The notes beneath the pieces are model-generated. The model was not told the DNA's origin. It saw nothing but the letters and a program-made list of their open reading frames with translations, and did no database searches. This document shows, in pieces, positions 51,285-60,485 of a DNA stretch of 64,000 nucleotides. Made by a program: the position numbers and the translations under genes. This DNA is from Microbispora siamensis. Lineage in GTDB: Bacteria > Actinomycetota > Actinomycetes > Streptosporangiales > Streptosporangiaceae. The stretch lies in assembly GCF_016863095.1 (NCBI RefSeq), contig NZ_BOOF01000004.1, forward strand, positions 310,001 to 374,000, read 5' to 3'. Positions within the stretch are counted from its first letter, which is position 1; each line of letters starts with the position of its first letter.

Positions 51285-51419
51285 CGGCTGAAAATTTCAC
51301 CTGTCCACGGCCCGTACGGCCAGGTCGGCGGGGGTGAGCTGCGCCGCGCCTTTGACTTAACCGGTCTAGTTCACGACGCTTCGCTCCGGTCTTCTCATGG
51401 CCCGACGGAAGGACGGAGC

Positions 51420-52946
51420 ATGCGACGGAGAGGCGTGATCCTCACCGCACTGGGGCTGATCGCCGCAGGCGGCCTCGCCTTGGGCAACACGCCGGCGGCC
51501 CAGGCCGCCGTGGCGTGCAAGGTCACCTACACGGCCGGCCAGTGGCAGGGCGGCATGTCCGCCAACCTGAGCATCCAGAACCTGGGCGACGCCCTGAGCA
51601 ACTGGACGCTCACCTTCACGTTCCCCGACAGCGGTCAGAAGGTCACCCAGGGGTGGTCGGCCGCCTGGAGCCAGTCCGGCAGCACCGTGACCGCGACCGC
51701 CCTGGACTGGAACAAGTCCCTGTCCACCGGCGGCTCGACGAGCATCGGCTTCAACGGGTCCTGGAGCGGCGGCAACCCGGCGCCGACCGACTTCACGCTC
51801 AACGGCGTCGCCTGCAACGGCAGCACGCCGTCGCAGTCCCCGTCTGCCTCGCCCTCGCCCTCTCGCTCGCCGAGCCCCTCGCCCAGCCCTTCACCGAGTC
51901 CGTCGCCCAGCCCCTCCACCAGTCCCTCGACAGGGGCGGCGCCGAAGCTGAAGGTGTCGGGCAACAAGATCGTGAACGCCGCGACCGGCACGCCGTACCG
52001 GCTGCTGGGGGTCAACCGCTCGGGCGGCGAGTTCATGTGCGTCCAGGGCCGCGGCATCTGGGACGGCCCGGTCGACAACGCGGCGATCGACGCGATGAAG
52101 GCGTGGAACGTCCGGGCGGTCCGCGTCCCGCTGAACGAGGAGTGCTGGCTCGGCCTGGGCAACATCCAGTCCTCGTACGGCGGCGCCGCCTACCAGAACG
52201 AGGTCAAGGCGTACGTCGACCGGCTGGTCGCCAAGGGCATCACCCCGATCGTCGAGATGCACTGGAACTACGGCCAGTACACCGGCAACTCCTCGGGCTG
52301 CTCCGACGTGCACGCCTCCTGCCAGAAGCCGATGCCGGACGCGCAGTACGCCCCGCAGTTCTGGACGGGGGTGGCGAACGCGTTCAAGGGCCGTGACGAG
52401 GTCGTGTTCGACCTGTTCAACGAGCCCTATCCGGAGCGCGCGACCGGCAGCGCCGCCTCGGGGTGGGCCTGCTGGCGCGACGGCGGCACCTGCTCCGGCA
52501 TCCCCTACCAGGTGGCGGGCTTCCAGTCGCTGGTGAACGCGGTGCGGGCCACCGGCGCGACCAACATCATCATGCTGGGCGGCCTGGCCTACTCCAACGA
52601 CCTGTCGCAGTGGCTGCAGTACAAGCCCACGGACTCGCGGAACAACCTGGCCGCCGCGTGGCACGTGTACAACTTCAACTCCTGCGTCAGCGCCTCGTGC
52701 TGGGACAGCCAGCTCGCGCCGGTGGCCGCCCAGGTCCCGCTGGTGGCCGGGGAGATCGGTGAGAACACCTGCTCGCACGGGTTCATCGACCAGGTCATGA
52801 ACTGGTTCGACGCGAAGGGCGCGTCCTACCTCGGCTGGACCTGGAACACCTGGGACTGCTCCACCGGCCCGTCCTTGATCAGCGACTACAACGGCACCCC
52901 GACCGCCTTCGGGGCCGGGCTGCGGGCTCGCCTGTTGTCGTCCTGA
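51420..52946 (+). CDS. secreted CBM2 - GH5 endoglucanase
   Basis: 508 aa from ATG 51420 (GGACGGAG upstream). Sec signal (MRRRGVILTALGLIAAGGLA, cleavage near AQAAVA), CBM2 module (~30-138; CKVTYTAGQWQGGMSANLSI), a Pro-Ser linker of about 35 residues, then a GH5 barrel. The acid/base is Glu335 (FDLFNEP) and the nucleophile Glu445 (VAGEIGE). It hydrolyses cellulose or a related beta-glucan outside the cell. No perfect CebR-type operator was found in the upstream spacer. Confidence 0.9.
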   Translation: MRRRGVILTALGLIAAGGLALGNTPAAQAAVACKVTYTAGQWQGGMSANLSIQNLGDALSNWTLTFTFPDSGQKVTQGWSAAWSQSGSTVTATALDWNKSLSTGGSTSIGFNGSWSGGNPAPTDFTLNGVACNGSTPSQSPSASPSPSRSPSPSPSPSPSPSPSPSTSPSTGAAPKLKVSGNKIVNAATGTPYRLLGVNRSGGEFMCVQGRGIWDGPVDNAAIDAMKAWNVRAVRVPLNEECWLGLGNIQSSYGGAAYQNEVKAYVDRLVAKGITPIVEMHWNYGQYTGNSSGCSDVHASCQKPMPDAQYAPQFWTGVANAFKGRDEVVFDLFNEPYPERATGSAASGWACWRDGGTCSGIPYQVAGFQSLVNAVRATGATNIIMLGGLAYSNDLSQWLQYKPTDSRNNLAAAWHVYNFNSCVSASCWDSQLAPVAAQVPLVAGEIGENTCSHGFIDQVMNWFDAKGASYLGWTWNTWDCSTGPSLISDYNGTPTAFGAGLRARLLSS

Positions 52947-52967
52947 TCCCGATACGTGGCGTGCCCT

Positions 52968-52992
52968 CCTTCCCTTCAACCCCCCGGGAAGG
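52968..52992 (+). terminator. terminator after the cellulase
   Basis: CCTTCCC (52968-52974) pairs with GGGAAGG (52986-52992), 11-nt loop, 22 bp after the stop. Confidence 0.55.
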
Positions 52993-53038
52993 GGGGCGCG
53001 TCACATCTGACTTTGCCACTTCATGGGAGGTTCGTCCA

Positions 53039-53053
53039 GAAAGTAAAACTTTC
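53039..53053. promoter_or_regulatory. dyad GAAAGT-AAA-ACTTTC
   Basis: A perfect 6+3+6 dyad in a locally AT-rich stretch 77 bp upstream of the putative ATT start of the surface-type protein. Operator or promoter-region element. Confidence 0.4.
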
Positions 53054-53129
53054 GCCTGAGATGTCGAGATTTGGGGTGTTCTTGGCTTAGTGTCCGGTTA
53101 CCCAACCGTGACCAGTCAGGAGATCCCCC

Positions 53130-54374
53130 ATTTCCAGCTACGCGGACCCCCACACCGACGCCCTCCGGGAGCAGACGAGCCCGGCGAAGGGCGAGACGCA
53201 CCACGCGACCGCCGTGCCCCCGCACCGGCAGGACGCCTCCGCCCGCCCCGCCCCGGCGGGCTCCCCGCACACGCCCACCGACGGCGCCACGCTCGTCGCC
53301 ACCGGATGGCTCCTGGACGCGGACGACGCGACGGCCCCGCAGCCGCAGGAGGCCGCTCCGGAGCCCGAGGCCGCCGACGCGGCCGCCGCGCCCGCCGTTC
53401 CCGAGGTCGGCTGCCCGACCGCCGAGGGCCAGATCGTCCTGTACGCCGGCAAGACGACAGCGTCGTACTTCTGGGACGACGGGTCGGGCGTCAACGGCGA
53501 CACCGGCGCCCCCGCGTCGGGCGAGCCGATGCAGAAGGGCCTGGCCGCCAGCCCGAGCTGGCCGATGGGCACCAAGGGCTACGTGATCTACAAGGGCAAG
53601 AAGGCCGACTTCTTCATCGGCGACCGCGGCCCAGGCGTTCCCTCCAGCAGCGGGGTCATGCTCGACCTCGACGGCAAGACGTTCGCCGAGCTGACCGGCG
53701 GCACCTGGAACACCGACTCGCTCACCGTCGAGGACGCGGGCGGGCTCGGCCACATCCCCGTGAAGTACGTGATCACCCAGTGGGGCAAGGGCCTCGGCAA
53801 GACGGGCGCGCCCAAGCCGTTCTCGACGGGCGCGTACGGGGTCAAGGACCACCCGGAGCCCCCGCCGCCCTGCCCGACAGAGACTCCCGCTCCCGCCGCC
53901 TCTGCCGCCGCGTCGCAGGACTCCGCTCCCACGTCCACGCCTGGCGTGAAGGAGAGCCCGGCCCCCGTGGCCTCCCCGGCCGTGGCCTCCCCATCTGCGG
54001 CGCCGGCCGTGCCCGCCTCGCCCGCCTCGCCGGACACGCAGGCCGAGGCCGCCTCGGCCGGGATGTCCCCGCTCGCCGGCACGGCAGCGGCGAAGGCAGC
54101 GCAGAAGGCAGCGCAGAAGACCGCGGAGACCGCGGGGAAGGCCGGCGCGAGGACCGCCGCGGAGACCGTGAAGGGGGCGAGGACCGGCGAGGCGACGGCC
54201 TCCCCGGCGTTCACCCCCGCGTCGGCCGTGGACGGACAGCTGGAAGAGGCGGCCGTTCCCGCCTTCTCGGTCGCGATCGTGGTGTGCGCGCTCGTCGCCG
54301 TGGGCGCCAAGGCCGTGCTGAGCCGTCCCGCCCACGCGACCGCACACCAGCAGGGCCGCCACCGCAAGCGGTAG
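53130..54374 (+). CDS. surface-type protein with a beta-barrel-like core, Pro/Ala/Ser tail and C-terminal membrane anchor; putative ATT start
   Basis: 414 codons from ATT 53130. AGGAG (53118-53122) lies 7 nt upstream, the frame is open only from 53112, and third-position GC is near 97% from the ATT on, although no ATG/GTG/TTG occurs before GTG 53214. Acidic/Pro-rich N-terminus without a signal peptide; folded core (GCPTAEGQIVLYAGKTTASY; FFIGDRGPGVPSSSGVMLDL, reminiscent of 3D/double-psi barrel domains); long Pro-Ala-Ser region; one C-terminal helix (AFSVAIVVCALVAVGAKAVL) and a basic end. Convergent with SecA2, 8 nt apart. Function unknown. Confidence 0.6.
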   Translation: MSSYADPHTDALREQTSPAKGETHHATAVPPHRQDASARPAPAGSPHTPTDGATLVATGWLLDADDATAPQPQEAAPEPEAADAAAAPAVPEVGCPTAEGQIVLYAGKTTASYFWDDGSGVNGDTGAPASGEPMQKGLAASPSWPMGTKGYVIYKGKKADFFIGDRGPGVPSSSGVMLDLDGKTFAELTGGTWNTDSLTVEDAGGLGHIPVKYVITQWGKGLGKTGAPKPFSTGAYGVKDHPEPPPPCPTETPAPAASAAASQDSAPTSTPGVKESPAPVASPAVASPSAAPAVPASPASPDTQAEAASAGMSPLAGTAAAKAAQKAAQKTAETAGKAGARTAAETVKGARTGEATASPAFTPASAVDGQLEEAAVPAFSVAIVVCALVAVGAKAVLSRPAHATAHQQGRHRKR

Positions 54375-54382
54375 GGAAGCCT

Positions 54383-56689
54383 CTATCGTTTGCGGCGCTT
54401 GAGCGCTCCGGCCACGCGCTTGAGCACCCGGTCCCACTCCGAGCCGAACGGGTTGTCCTGCACCAGGTAGGTCCAGGTGGCCGTGGGCCGCTTGAGGCCC
54501 TGCTCCGCGAGGTCGCGGGTGACGTCGGCCTTCTCGAATGTCTCCTTCGAACGCCGCTCGACCTCGTCGAGCATCGTCCGGTAGGCCGGAACGGCCTCGC
54601 GGTTGAACTCGTCGAGCGGGTTCAGCCGCCCGAGTGCCCGCAGGTGGATGCCCTCACGCAGGTCGGCGAGGAAGCCGAGGTGCTCGGTCCAGCAGCGGTC
54701 GAGGTGATACAGCACGATCTGCCGGGCGGCCCGCTCGACCGCCTCCTCGCCCGCCGTCTCGCACAGCTCGCGGTAGCGCTCCGGGCAGGCCTGCTCCAGG
54801 GCCCGCGCCCCGGTGTCGCCGTGCAGGACGCGTTCGCGCTGCTCCAGCACCTCCGCCCGCTGGCGCTCCTGCAGCCGCGTGTAGCGCCAGGTGTTGCGGT
54901 GGATCTCCAGGTTCACGCCCTCCGCCACGCGCTGGGCGTGTGCCACCAGCCCGGCGGCGTCCGCGTCGCGTACGACGCCGTCGTGGCCGGCCGCGGGCAG
55001 CGACTGGTCGGGCACGTACGCGGTGAGGAGCGTGTCCTCGCCGCTGACGAAGAACACCGAGCCGCCGGGGTCGCCCTGCCGTCCGGCGCGGCCCCGCAGC
55101 TGGTCGTCCAGCCTGCTGCTCTCGTGCCTGCCGGTGCCGATGACGTAGAGCCCGCCGAGCGCGGCGACCTCCTGCTCCTCGTCCGGGTCGCCCGCGCCGA
55201 GGCGGATGTCGGTGCCGCGCCCGGCCATCTGGGTGGAGACCGTGATCGCGCCGCGCCGGCCGGCCTTCGCGATGATCTGCGCCTCCTCGGCGTCGTTCTT
55301 CGCGTTGAGCACGGCCGCGCTCAGCCCCCTGGCCTCCAGGGCCTCGGCCAGGCGCTCGGACTCGGCGACGTCGAGCGTGCCGACGAGGATCGGCTGCCCG
55401 GCGGCGTGCCGGGTCTCGATCTCCTCCAGCAGCGCCCGCTCCTTGTCCTCCAGCGTGGCGAAGATCCGGTCGGGCTCGTCCACCCGTACGCACGGCTTGT
55501 TGGGCGGGATGACCGCGACCCTGAGGTCGTAGAACTCGCGCAACTGCTCGGCCACGGCGATCGCGGTGCCGGTCATGCCGCACACCTGCGGGTAGCGGCG
55601 GATGAGGCTCTGCACGGTGAGCGAGTCGAGGATCTCGCCCGTCTCCGACGCCGGCAGGTGCTCCTTGGCCTCCACGGCCGCCTGCAGTCCGTCCGGCCAG
55701 CGCTGCAGCACGGCGACCCGGCCGCGCGAGGTGTTGATCAGGTGGACCCGGCCGTCCCTCACGATGTAGTCGACGTCCCTGGTCAGCAGCGCGTGGGCGT
55801 GCAGGGCGAGGTTGACCTGGGTCACCACGCCGGGGTGCTCGTAGAGGTCGATCCCGAGGGCCTTCTCGACCGTGTCGGTGCCCTTGGGGGTGAGGAAGAC
55901 GCTGCGCCCCTCCTCGTCGATCGTGTAGTGGTAGCCGCGCGACAGCCGCCGCACGAGGGCCGCCATCTCGGGCAGCGCCGTCCCGGGGTCGGCCGTGCCG
56001 GCCAGCACGAGCGGCACGCGGGCCTCGTCCACCAGGACCGAGTCGGCCTCGTCCACCAGCGCGACCTCGGGGGCGGGCACGACCAGGTCGGCGGGGTCGG
56101 TGCACAGGCGGTCGCGCAGCACGTCGAACCCCAGCTCGCTGACGGCGCCGTACGTGACGTCGCACGCGTACGCCGCCCGGCGCTCCTCGGAGGCGGAGGT
56201 CTCGGCGATCCACCCGGCCGTGAGGCCGAGCGTCTCGTACAGCGGGCCCATCCACTCGGCGTCCCGGCGGGCGAGGTAGTCGTTGACCGAGACCGCGTGG
56301 ACCCGGGCGCCGCGCAACGCGAACCCGGCCGCCGTCAGCGCGCCGACGAGCGTCTTGCCCTCGCCGGTGGCCATCTGCACGACGTGGCCCTCCAGCATGG
56401 CCAGCATGCCCACGAGCTGCACGTCGTACGGCCGCTGGCCGAGCGCCCGGCGAGCGGCCTCCCGCATCACCGCGCAGAAGTCGGCGGAGCCGACCCAGGC
56501 GGGATCGAGGGTGGCGGGGCGCAGTTCGGCGCGCCGGGTGACCTCGTCCTCCAGCTCGCCCGCCTCGGCCACGATCCGCTGGAAGGGGGCCAGATCGACG
56601 CTTCCTGGTTTGTCCAGAAACCGCCTGATCCATTCGCCTACCCGTGCCACATCCGCTCCAACGACTCGCTTGCCGGACTGGTTCCACAT
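54383..56689 (-). CDS. secA2: accessory SecA-type translocase ATPase (SecA2-like)
   Basis: 768 aa from ATG 56689, shorter than housekeeping SecA. DEAD-like motor: [16 protein letters not shown] (Walker A), [14 protein letters not shown] (Walker B), [19 protein letters not shown] and [18 protein letters not shown], followed by helical scaffold. The C-terminal zinc/SecB motif of SecA1 is absent; the tail ends in [12 protein letters not shown]. SecA2 proteins export a subset of substrates, some without usual signals. The housekeeping secA is presumably elsewhere. Convergent with the signal-less surface-type protein. Confidence 0.85.
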   Translation of the reverse strand: MWNQSGKRVVGADVARVGEWIRRFLDKPGSVDLAPFQRIVAEAGELEDEVTRRAELRPATLDPAWVGSADFCAVMREAARRALGQRPYDVQLVGMLAMLEGHVVQMATGEGKTLVGALTAAGFALRGARVHAVSVNDYLARRDAEWMGPLYETLGLTAGWIAETSASEERRAAYACDVTYGAVSELGFDVLRDRLCTDPADLVVPAPEVALVDEADSVLVDEARVPLVLAGTADPGTALPEMAALVRRLSRGYHYTIDEEGRSVFLTPKGTDTVEKALGIDLYEHPGVVTQVNLALHAHALLTRDVDYIVRDGRVHLINTSRGRVAVLQRWPDGLQAAVEAKEHLPASETGEILDSLTVQSLIRRYPQVCGMTGTAIAVAEQLREFYDLRVAVIPPNKPCVRVDEPDRIFATLEDKERALLEEIETRHAAGQPILVGTLDVAESERLAEALEARGLSAAVLNAKNDAEEAQIIAKAGRRGAITVSTQMAGRGTDIRLGAGDPDEEQEVAALGGLYVIGTGRHESSRLDDQLRGRAGRQGDPGGSVFFVSGEDTLLTAYVPDQSLPAAGHDGVVRDADAAGLVAHAQRVAEGVNLEIHRNTWRYTRLQERQRAEVLEQRERVLHGDTGARALEQACPERYRELCETAGEEAVERAARQIVLYHLDRCWTEHLGFLADLREGIHLRALGRLNPLDEFNREAVPAYRTMLDEVERRSKETFEKADVTRDLAEQGLKRPTATWTYLVQDNPFGSEWDRVLKRVAGALKRRKR

Positions 56690-56778
56690 GCCCGGTTCAT
56701 GGTCCCACTATCGATGCCGATTTCCGTGGCGCGCCTACCTGACACTCCCTGACAGGTATACGCGGAAGGATGGCGGAC

Positions 56779-57135
56779 ATGACAACGACCGCGAAGCTCA
56801 TCGCCGTGACCATCGACTGCGCCGAGCCGAAGAAGCTCGCCGAGTTCTACTCCCGGATCACCGGATTCGAGGTGCAGTACGCCGAGGAGGAGTACGCGGG
56901 GATCGGCGACGGCACGACGAGCATCTACTTCCAGCGCGTGCCCGACCGGAAGGCCCCCTCCTGGCCCGGCCCGGACAAGCAGTTCCACCTCGACTTCCGG
57001 GTGCCCGACGTCGCCAAGGCGGTGGAGGAGTACATCGCGCTCGGGGCGACCAAGCCGGAGTTCCAGCCGGGCGACTGGGTGGTGCTCGCCGACCCGGAGG
57101 GCCACCTTTTCTGCGTGTGTCCGGAGAGGTCCTGA
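56779..57135 (+). CDS. VOC superfamily (glyoxalase-like) protein
   Basis: 118 aa from ATG 56779 (GGAAGG 9 nt upstream; ATG 56770 abuts it). LIAVTIDCAEPKKLAEFYSR and FHLDFRVPDVAKAVEEYIAL form two VOC units; WVVLADPEGHLFCVCP ends with the usual metal/ligand strand. Common small actinobacterial protein of unknown substrate. Confidence 0.87.
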   Translation: MTTTAKLIAVTIDCAEPKKLAEFYSRITGFEVQYAEEEYAGIGDGTTSIYFQRVPDRKAPSWPGPDKQFHLDFRVPDVAKAVEEYIALGATKPEFQPGDWVVLADPEGHLFCVCPERS

Positions 57136-57168
57136 AGTAGGCCCAGTGGCCCTGAAGCAGGCACAGTG
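57131..57168. repeat. 20-bp-period direct repeat
   Basis: CCTGAAGTAGGCCCAGTG (57131-57148) is repeated with two changes at 57151-57168, across the VOC stop codon. Confidence 0.6.
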
Positions 57169-57197
57169 TGGCTGACTCTCCTGGCGATGCAGGAAGC

Positions 57198-57215
57198 GTG
57201 ATTACATCACGTGAT
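57198..57215. promoter_or_regulatory. GTGAT-TAC-ATCAC-GTGAT element
   Basis: Alternating GTGAT/ATCAC half-sites, including the perfect 10-mer ATCACGTGAT (57206-57215), about 70 bp upstream of the repeat-protein gene. Confidence 0.4.
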
Positions 57216-57282
57216 CGGATCTAGTCTCTCCGTGATCGATTCGGCGGGCAGGGGGCCCGCCCGATGCGACGCGGAGGCACAC

Positions 57283-58227
57283 ATGACGACTCGATCAGCG
57301 ACCCGCCCCGGCCTGGTTCTCCTCGGGGCGGGGCTCGCCTGCGCGGCGGGCCTGCTGCCGGCCGGATTGGGCACGACCTCGGCGAGCGCGCAGGCGCAGA
57401 CTCAGGGGCCCGCGCAGGCGGCCGTCGCCCTGCCCCGGATCGGCGTGCTCAAGGTCGGCGGCGACGCCCTGGTCAAGGAGGGCGGGCTGTCGGCGAGCTG
57501 GGTGCTGGAGCACGACGGGGTCATCCAGATCGCGCTGGCAGGTGACCGTATCGGCGTCCTCACCGGGGACGGCAAGGCCTGGGTGAAGGAGGGCGGCCTG
57601 TCCACCAACTGGGTGCTGGAGCACGACGGCGGCGTCAAGCAGATCGCGCTGTCGGGCGACCGCATCGGCGTCCTCACCGGGGACGGCAAGGCCTGGGTGA
57701 AGGAGGGCGGCCTGTCGGCGAACTGGGTGCTGGAGCACGACGGCCGGGTCAAGCAGATCGCGCTGTCGGGCGACCGCATCGGGGTGCTGACGGCCGACGG
57801 CAGGGCCTGGGTGAAGGAGGGCGGCCTGTCGGCCAACTGGGTGCTTGAGCACGACAGCGCCAAGCAGCTCGCGCTGGCCGGCGACCGGATCGGCGTGGTC
57901 CGGGCGGACGGCGTCGCGCTGGTGAAGGAGGGCGGGCTGTCGGCCACCTGGGTGACCGAGAACACGGCCGTGAAGCAGCTCGTCCTGGCCGGCGACCGCA
58001 TCGGGGTCGTTCGGGGCGGCGGTGCGGCACTGGTGAAGGAAGGGGGCCTGTCCGCCACCTGGGTGACCGAGAACCTGAACGTCCTCGAACTCGCGCTCGC
58101 GGGCAAGCGGATCGGCGTGCTCAAGGTCACCGGCGAGGCCCTGGTGAAGGAGGGCGGGCTGTCCGCCACCTGGGTGACCGAGAACACCGGGGTCATCGAC
58201 ATCGCCCTGTCCAGCGGCACCGACTAG
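57283..58227 (+). CDS. secreted seven-repeat protein, probable beta-propeller
   Basis: 314 aa from ATG 57283 (GGAGG 6 nt upstream). Signal peptide (MTTRSATRPGLVLLGAGLAC, cleavage near ASAQA). From residue 52 to the end are seven repeats of 37-38 residues, consensus RIGVLxxDGxAxVKEGGLSA followed by xWVxExxxVKQxALAGD. First and last repeats are more like each other (RIGVLKV) than like the middle ones, as in a ring closed between end blades. Resembles tectonin/lectin-type propellers but no named family is certain. Possibly carbohydrate- or wall-binding. Confidence 0.75.
   Translation: MTTRSATRPGLVLLGAGLACAAGLLPAGLGTTSASAQAQTQGPAQAAVALPRIGVLKVGGDALVKEGGLSASWVLEHDGVIQIALAGDRIGVLTGDGKAWVKEGGLSTNWVLEHDGGVKQIALSGDRIGVLTGDGKAWVKEGGLSANWVLEHDGRVKQIALSGDRIGVLTADGRAWVKEGGLSANWVLEHDSAKQLALAGDRIGVVRADGVALVKEGGLSATWVTENTAVKQLVLAGDRIGVVRGGGAALVKEGGLSATWVTENLNVLELALAGKRIGVLKVTGEALVKEGGLSATWVTENTGVIDIALSSGTD
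57436..58224 (+). repeat. seven tandem coding repeats of 111-114 bp
   Basis: Copies start at each RIGV codon block (first CGG at 57436). Copies 2-3 are nearly identical at the DNA level, pointing to recent duplication. Confidence 0.85.
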
Positions 58228-58238
58228 CCAGGTCGTGT

Positions 58239-58271
58239 CCCCGGGATCCGCGCCGGTCGCGGATCTCGGGG
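58239..58271 (+). terminator. terminator after the seven-repeat gene
   Basis: A 13-bp stem with one G-T pair (58239-58251 with 58259-58271), loop GCCGGTC. Confidence 0.7.
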
Positions 58272-58384
58272 AATGGATCATGGCGAGCTGGCCGGAAAGC
58301 CGGACTTGTGTCGCGGGCTCCCTTGGTCTGTACCGGGTCCCACTAAGCTTGCGTGGTGATTTCTCGACACACCGGCGGGCGCGC

Positions 58385-59272
58385 ATGACCTGGGTGGGAG
58401 TGGCCATCGCCCTCGTCGGCGCGCTGGGATACGCCCTCGGCGCGGCGCTGCAGCAGTTCGAGGCGGTGAGCGAGGGGGCGACCCTCGCTCTCGTCAGAAG
58501 GCCCCGCTGGTGGATCGGCGGGGTCATCGGTTTCGCCGGGGCGTCCCTGCACGCGGTGGCGCTCAGCCTCGCTCCGCTGGTCGTCGTCCAGCCCGTGAGC
58601 GTGGCGACCCTCGTCTTCGCGGTGCCCCTCGCCGCGACGCTGCACGGCAGACGCCCGCGCCGGGCGGAGATCGCCGGGTCGATCGCGGTGGCGGTCGGCC
58701 TGCTCGGCCTGATGGTGCTGGTCCCGGCGCACAACGTGACCCCGGTCCTGTCGGACGCGCACGCCCTGGAGCTGATCGGCTGCGTCGCCCTGGTCGTCGC
58801 CGTCACGTTCACCGCGGCGCGCTGGCTGAGGGGCCCGGCGAAGGCGCTGCTGATGGCGGTCGGCGCCGGATCGGTCACCGCTACCGTGTCCACGTTCGTC
58901 CGGGTCGTCGGCGGCGGGCTCGAAGGAGACCTCGGCCGCCTGGTCCACTGGTTCACCCTGGCCATCCCGGTGCTGCTGGTCTGCGCCGTGGTGCTGCTGC
59001 AGAAGTCGTACGCCGTGGGCTACTTCGGCATCGCCTACGCCGGGGTCCAGGTCGTCGACCCCATCACCTCGGTCACCGCCGGGGCCGTGCTGCTGGGCGA
59101 GTCGCTGCCCACCGAAGTGGACAAGGCGATCCCCGCGCTGCTCGCGGCCGGTTTGCTGATCGCCGGGACGATCACGCTCGGCCGCCTCGCCCCCGACCAC
59201 TCCAAGCCCGTGGCCGTACCGGCCGAGCCGGACAGGATCGGTGGCCCGGTGGCAGCGTCCGAGGCGGCCTGA
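58385..59272 (+). CDS. DMT/NIPA-like integral membrane protein
   Basis: 295 aa from ATG 58385, no clear ribosome-binding site. Nine to ten membrane helices: VAIALVGALGYALGAALQQF, APLVVVQPVSVATLVFAVPL (the conserved DMT PxxxV turn), and SYAVGYFGIAYAGVQVVDPI (second internal repeat). It resembles EamA/NIPA-type transporters, which include Mg2+ and metabolite carriers. Substrate unknown. Confidence 0.8.
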   Translation: MTWVGVAIALVGALGYALGAALQQFEAVSEGATLALVRRPRWWIGGVIGFAGASLHAVALSLAPLVVVQPVSVATLVFAVPLAATLHGRRPRRAEIAGSIAVAVGLLGLMVLVPAHNVTPVLSDAHALELIGCVALVVAVTFTAARWLRGPAKALLMAVGAGSVTATVSTFVRVVGGGLEGDLGRLVHWFTLAIPVLLVCAVVLLQKSYAVGYFGIAYAGVQVVDPITSVTAGAVLLGESLPTEVDKAIPALLAAGLLIAGTITLGRLAPDHSKPVAVPAEPDRIGGPVAASEAA

Positions 59273-59300
59273 CCTCCTCGGCGGCCGATATCTCGGCCGT

Positions 59301-60437
59301 TCAGGGCGACCAGACGAAGATCTGGTCGCCCTGCCGCAACGCGACGCCGGGCCCGAGCCGGCCCGCCGCGCGCATCGCGCCGTCGCGCAGGGCGACCGCC
59401 AGCGGGTTGCTCCACCGGGTGAGCCGGCCGATCGCCCGCGACCGCCGGACGATCGGCGTCGTCCGCGCCAGCCGTTCCCGGCTGTAGGCGGCAAGGCCGG
59501 CGGACAGGCCCTTCCCGGGCGAAACGCGGCCGGCGAGCACGACGGCGTCCTCCATGGCCTGGCAGGCCCCCTGCCCCAGGTTGGGCGTCATGGGATGGGC
59601 CGCGTCGCCCAGCAGCGCGACCCGCCCGGCATGGAAGGCGGGCAGCGGGGCGTCGAGGCAGTGGATGTCGTGGCGGAGCACGGCGGCCGGGTCGGCGGCG
59701 GCCAGCAGCGCCGGGATCGGGTCGTGCCAGCGGCCGAACAACCGGAGCAGTTCGTCCCTCTCGTCCGCCGCGCGCAGGCCGGCGGAAACCTTCGCGGTGG
59801 CGTAGCAGTACACCTGGCCGCCCGCGAGCGGCATGACTCCGAAGACCAGCCCCGGCCCCCAGGTCTCGGATGCTCCGGTCACGCCGGGCAGCGGTACGAT
59901 CGCCCGCCAGCTCGTCACGCCCGCGTAGACCGGTGCGGGGTGGCCGGGGAACAGGGCTGAGCGGGTCCGGGACCGGATGCCGTCGGCCGCCACGACCAGG
60001 TCGGCCTCGATCGTCTCCGCTTCCGGCACCGTGACGCGGCCGGTCGCCGGGTCCACCGAGGCGACGCGTGTGTTCACCCGCAGGGCGCCCTGTGGCAGGC
60101 GTCCGGCGAGGATGCCGACCAGCGCCGACCGGGCGAGCAGCACGATGGGGTCGCCATACCGGGCGGCGGCGTCCTCGGCGGTGGTCCGCGACAGCCAGCG
60201 GCCGTCCGGCGTCCGGATGCCGCTCTGGCCCTGGATGGCGGCGAGCCTTCTGACCTCGTCCCCGACGCCGATCACGTCGAGCGCCCGGAGCGCGTTGGGC
60301 GCGACCGCCAGCCCGGCGCCCACCGGCTCGATCGAGGCCGCCTGTTCCAGGACCGTCACCGACCAGTCCTTGCGCGCCAGGGCGAGGGCCGCCGTCAGCC
60401 CGCCGATGCCCGCCCCGATCACCACCGCGTGCGCCAT
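59301..60437 (-). CDS. FAD-dependent monooxygenase (class A, PHBH-like)
   Basis: 378 aa from ATG 60437. FAD motifs VVIGAGIGGLTAALALARKD and VALLGDAAHPMTPNLGQGAC, and DG motif VVAADGIRSRTR. Full-length for salicylate-hydroxylase-like enzymes that hydroxylate an aromatic using NAD(P)H and O2. Divergent from a TetR gene, with two spaced operators between, so probably repressed until an aromatic is present. Confidence 0.9.
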   Translation of the reverse strand: MAHAVVIGAGIGGLTAALALARKDWSVTVLEQAASIEPVGAGLAVAPNALRALDVIGVGDEVRRLAAIQGQSGIRTPDGRWLSRTTAEDAAARYGDPIVLLARSALVGILAGRLPQGALRVNTRVASVDPATGRVTVPEAETIEADLVVAADGIRSRTRSALFPGHPAPVYAGVTSWRAIVPLPGVTGASETWGPGLVFGVMPLAGGQVYCYATAKVSAGLRAADERDELLRLFGRWHDPIPALLAAADPAAVLRHDIHCLDAPLPAFHAGRVALLGDAAHPMTPNLGQGACQAMEDAVVLAGRVSPGKGLSAGLAAYSRERLARTTPIVRRSRAIGRLTRWSNPLAVALRDGAMRAAGRLGPGVALRQGDQIFVWSP

Positions 60438-60450
60438 GCCGCCTCCTCGT

Positions 60451-60466
60451 CACTACATCTGTAGTG
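60451..60466. promoter_or_regulatory. TetR operator 1
   Basis: CACTACATCTGTAGTG, perfect 7+2+7 palindrome, 14 bp from the monooxygenase start. Confidence 0.75.
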
Positions 60467-60471
60467 AGCGT

Positions 60472-60485
60472 ACTACAGCTGTAGT
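60472..60485. promoter_or_regulatory. TetR operator 2
   Basis: ACTACAGCTGTAGT, perfect 14-bp palindrome. Its centre is 20 bp from that of operator 1, about two helical turns, so two dimers could bind on one face. Confidence 0.75.

Noticed and set aside
51300-51419. A CebR operator upstream of the cellulase
   Set aside because: No TGGGAGCGCTCCCA-like palindrome was found. Only a TTGACT hexamer is visible, without a good -10.
53090-56752. A 1,220-codon open frame on the plus strand
   Set aside because: It lies mostly antisense to the SecA2 gene and has no fold-like composition (Arg/Gly/Val-rich). It is an artefact of high third-position GC.
57436-58224. CRISPR-like or satellite repeat array
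   Set aside because: The periodicity is in-frame (37-38 codons) and encodes a conserved protein repeat with no unique spacers.
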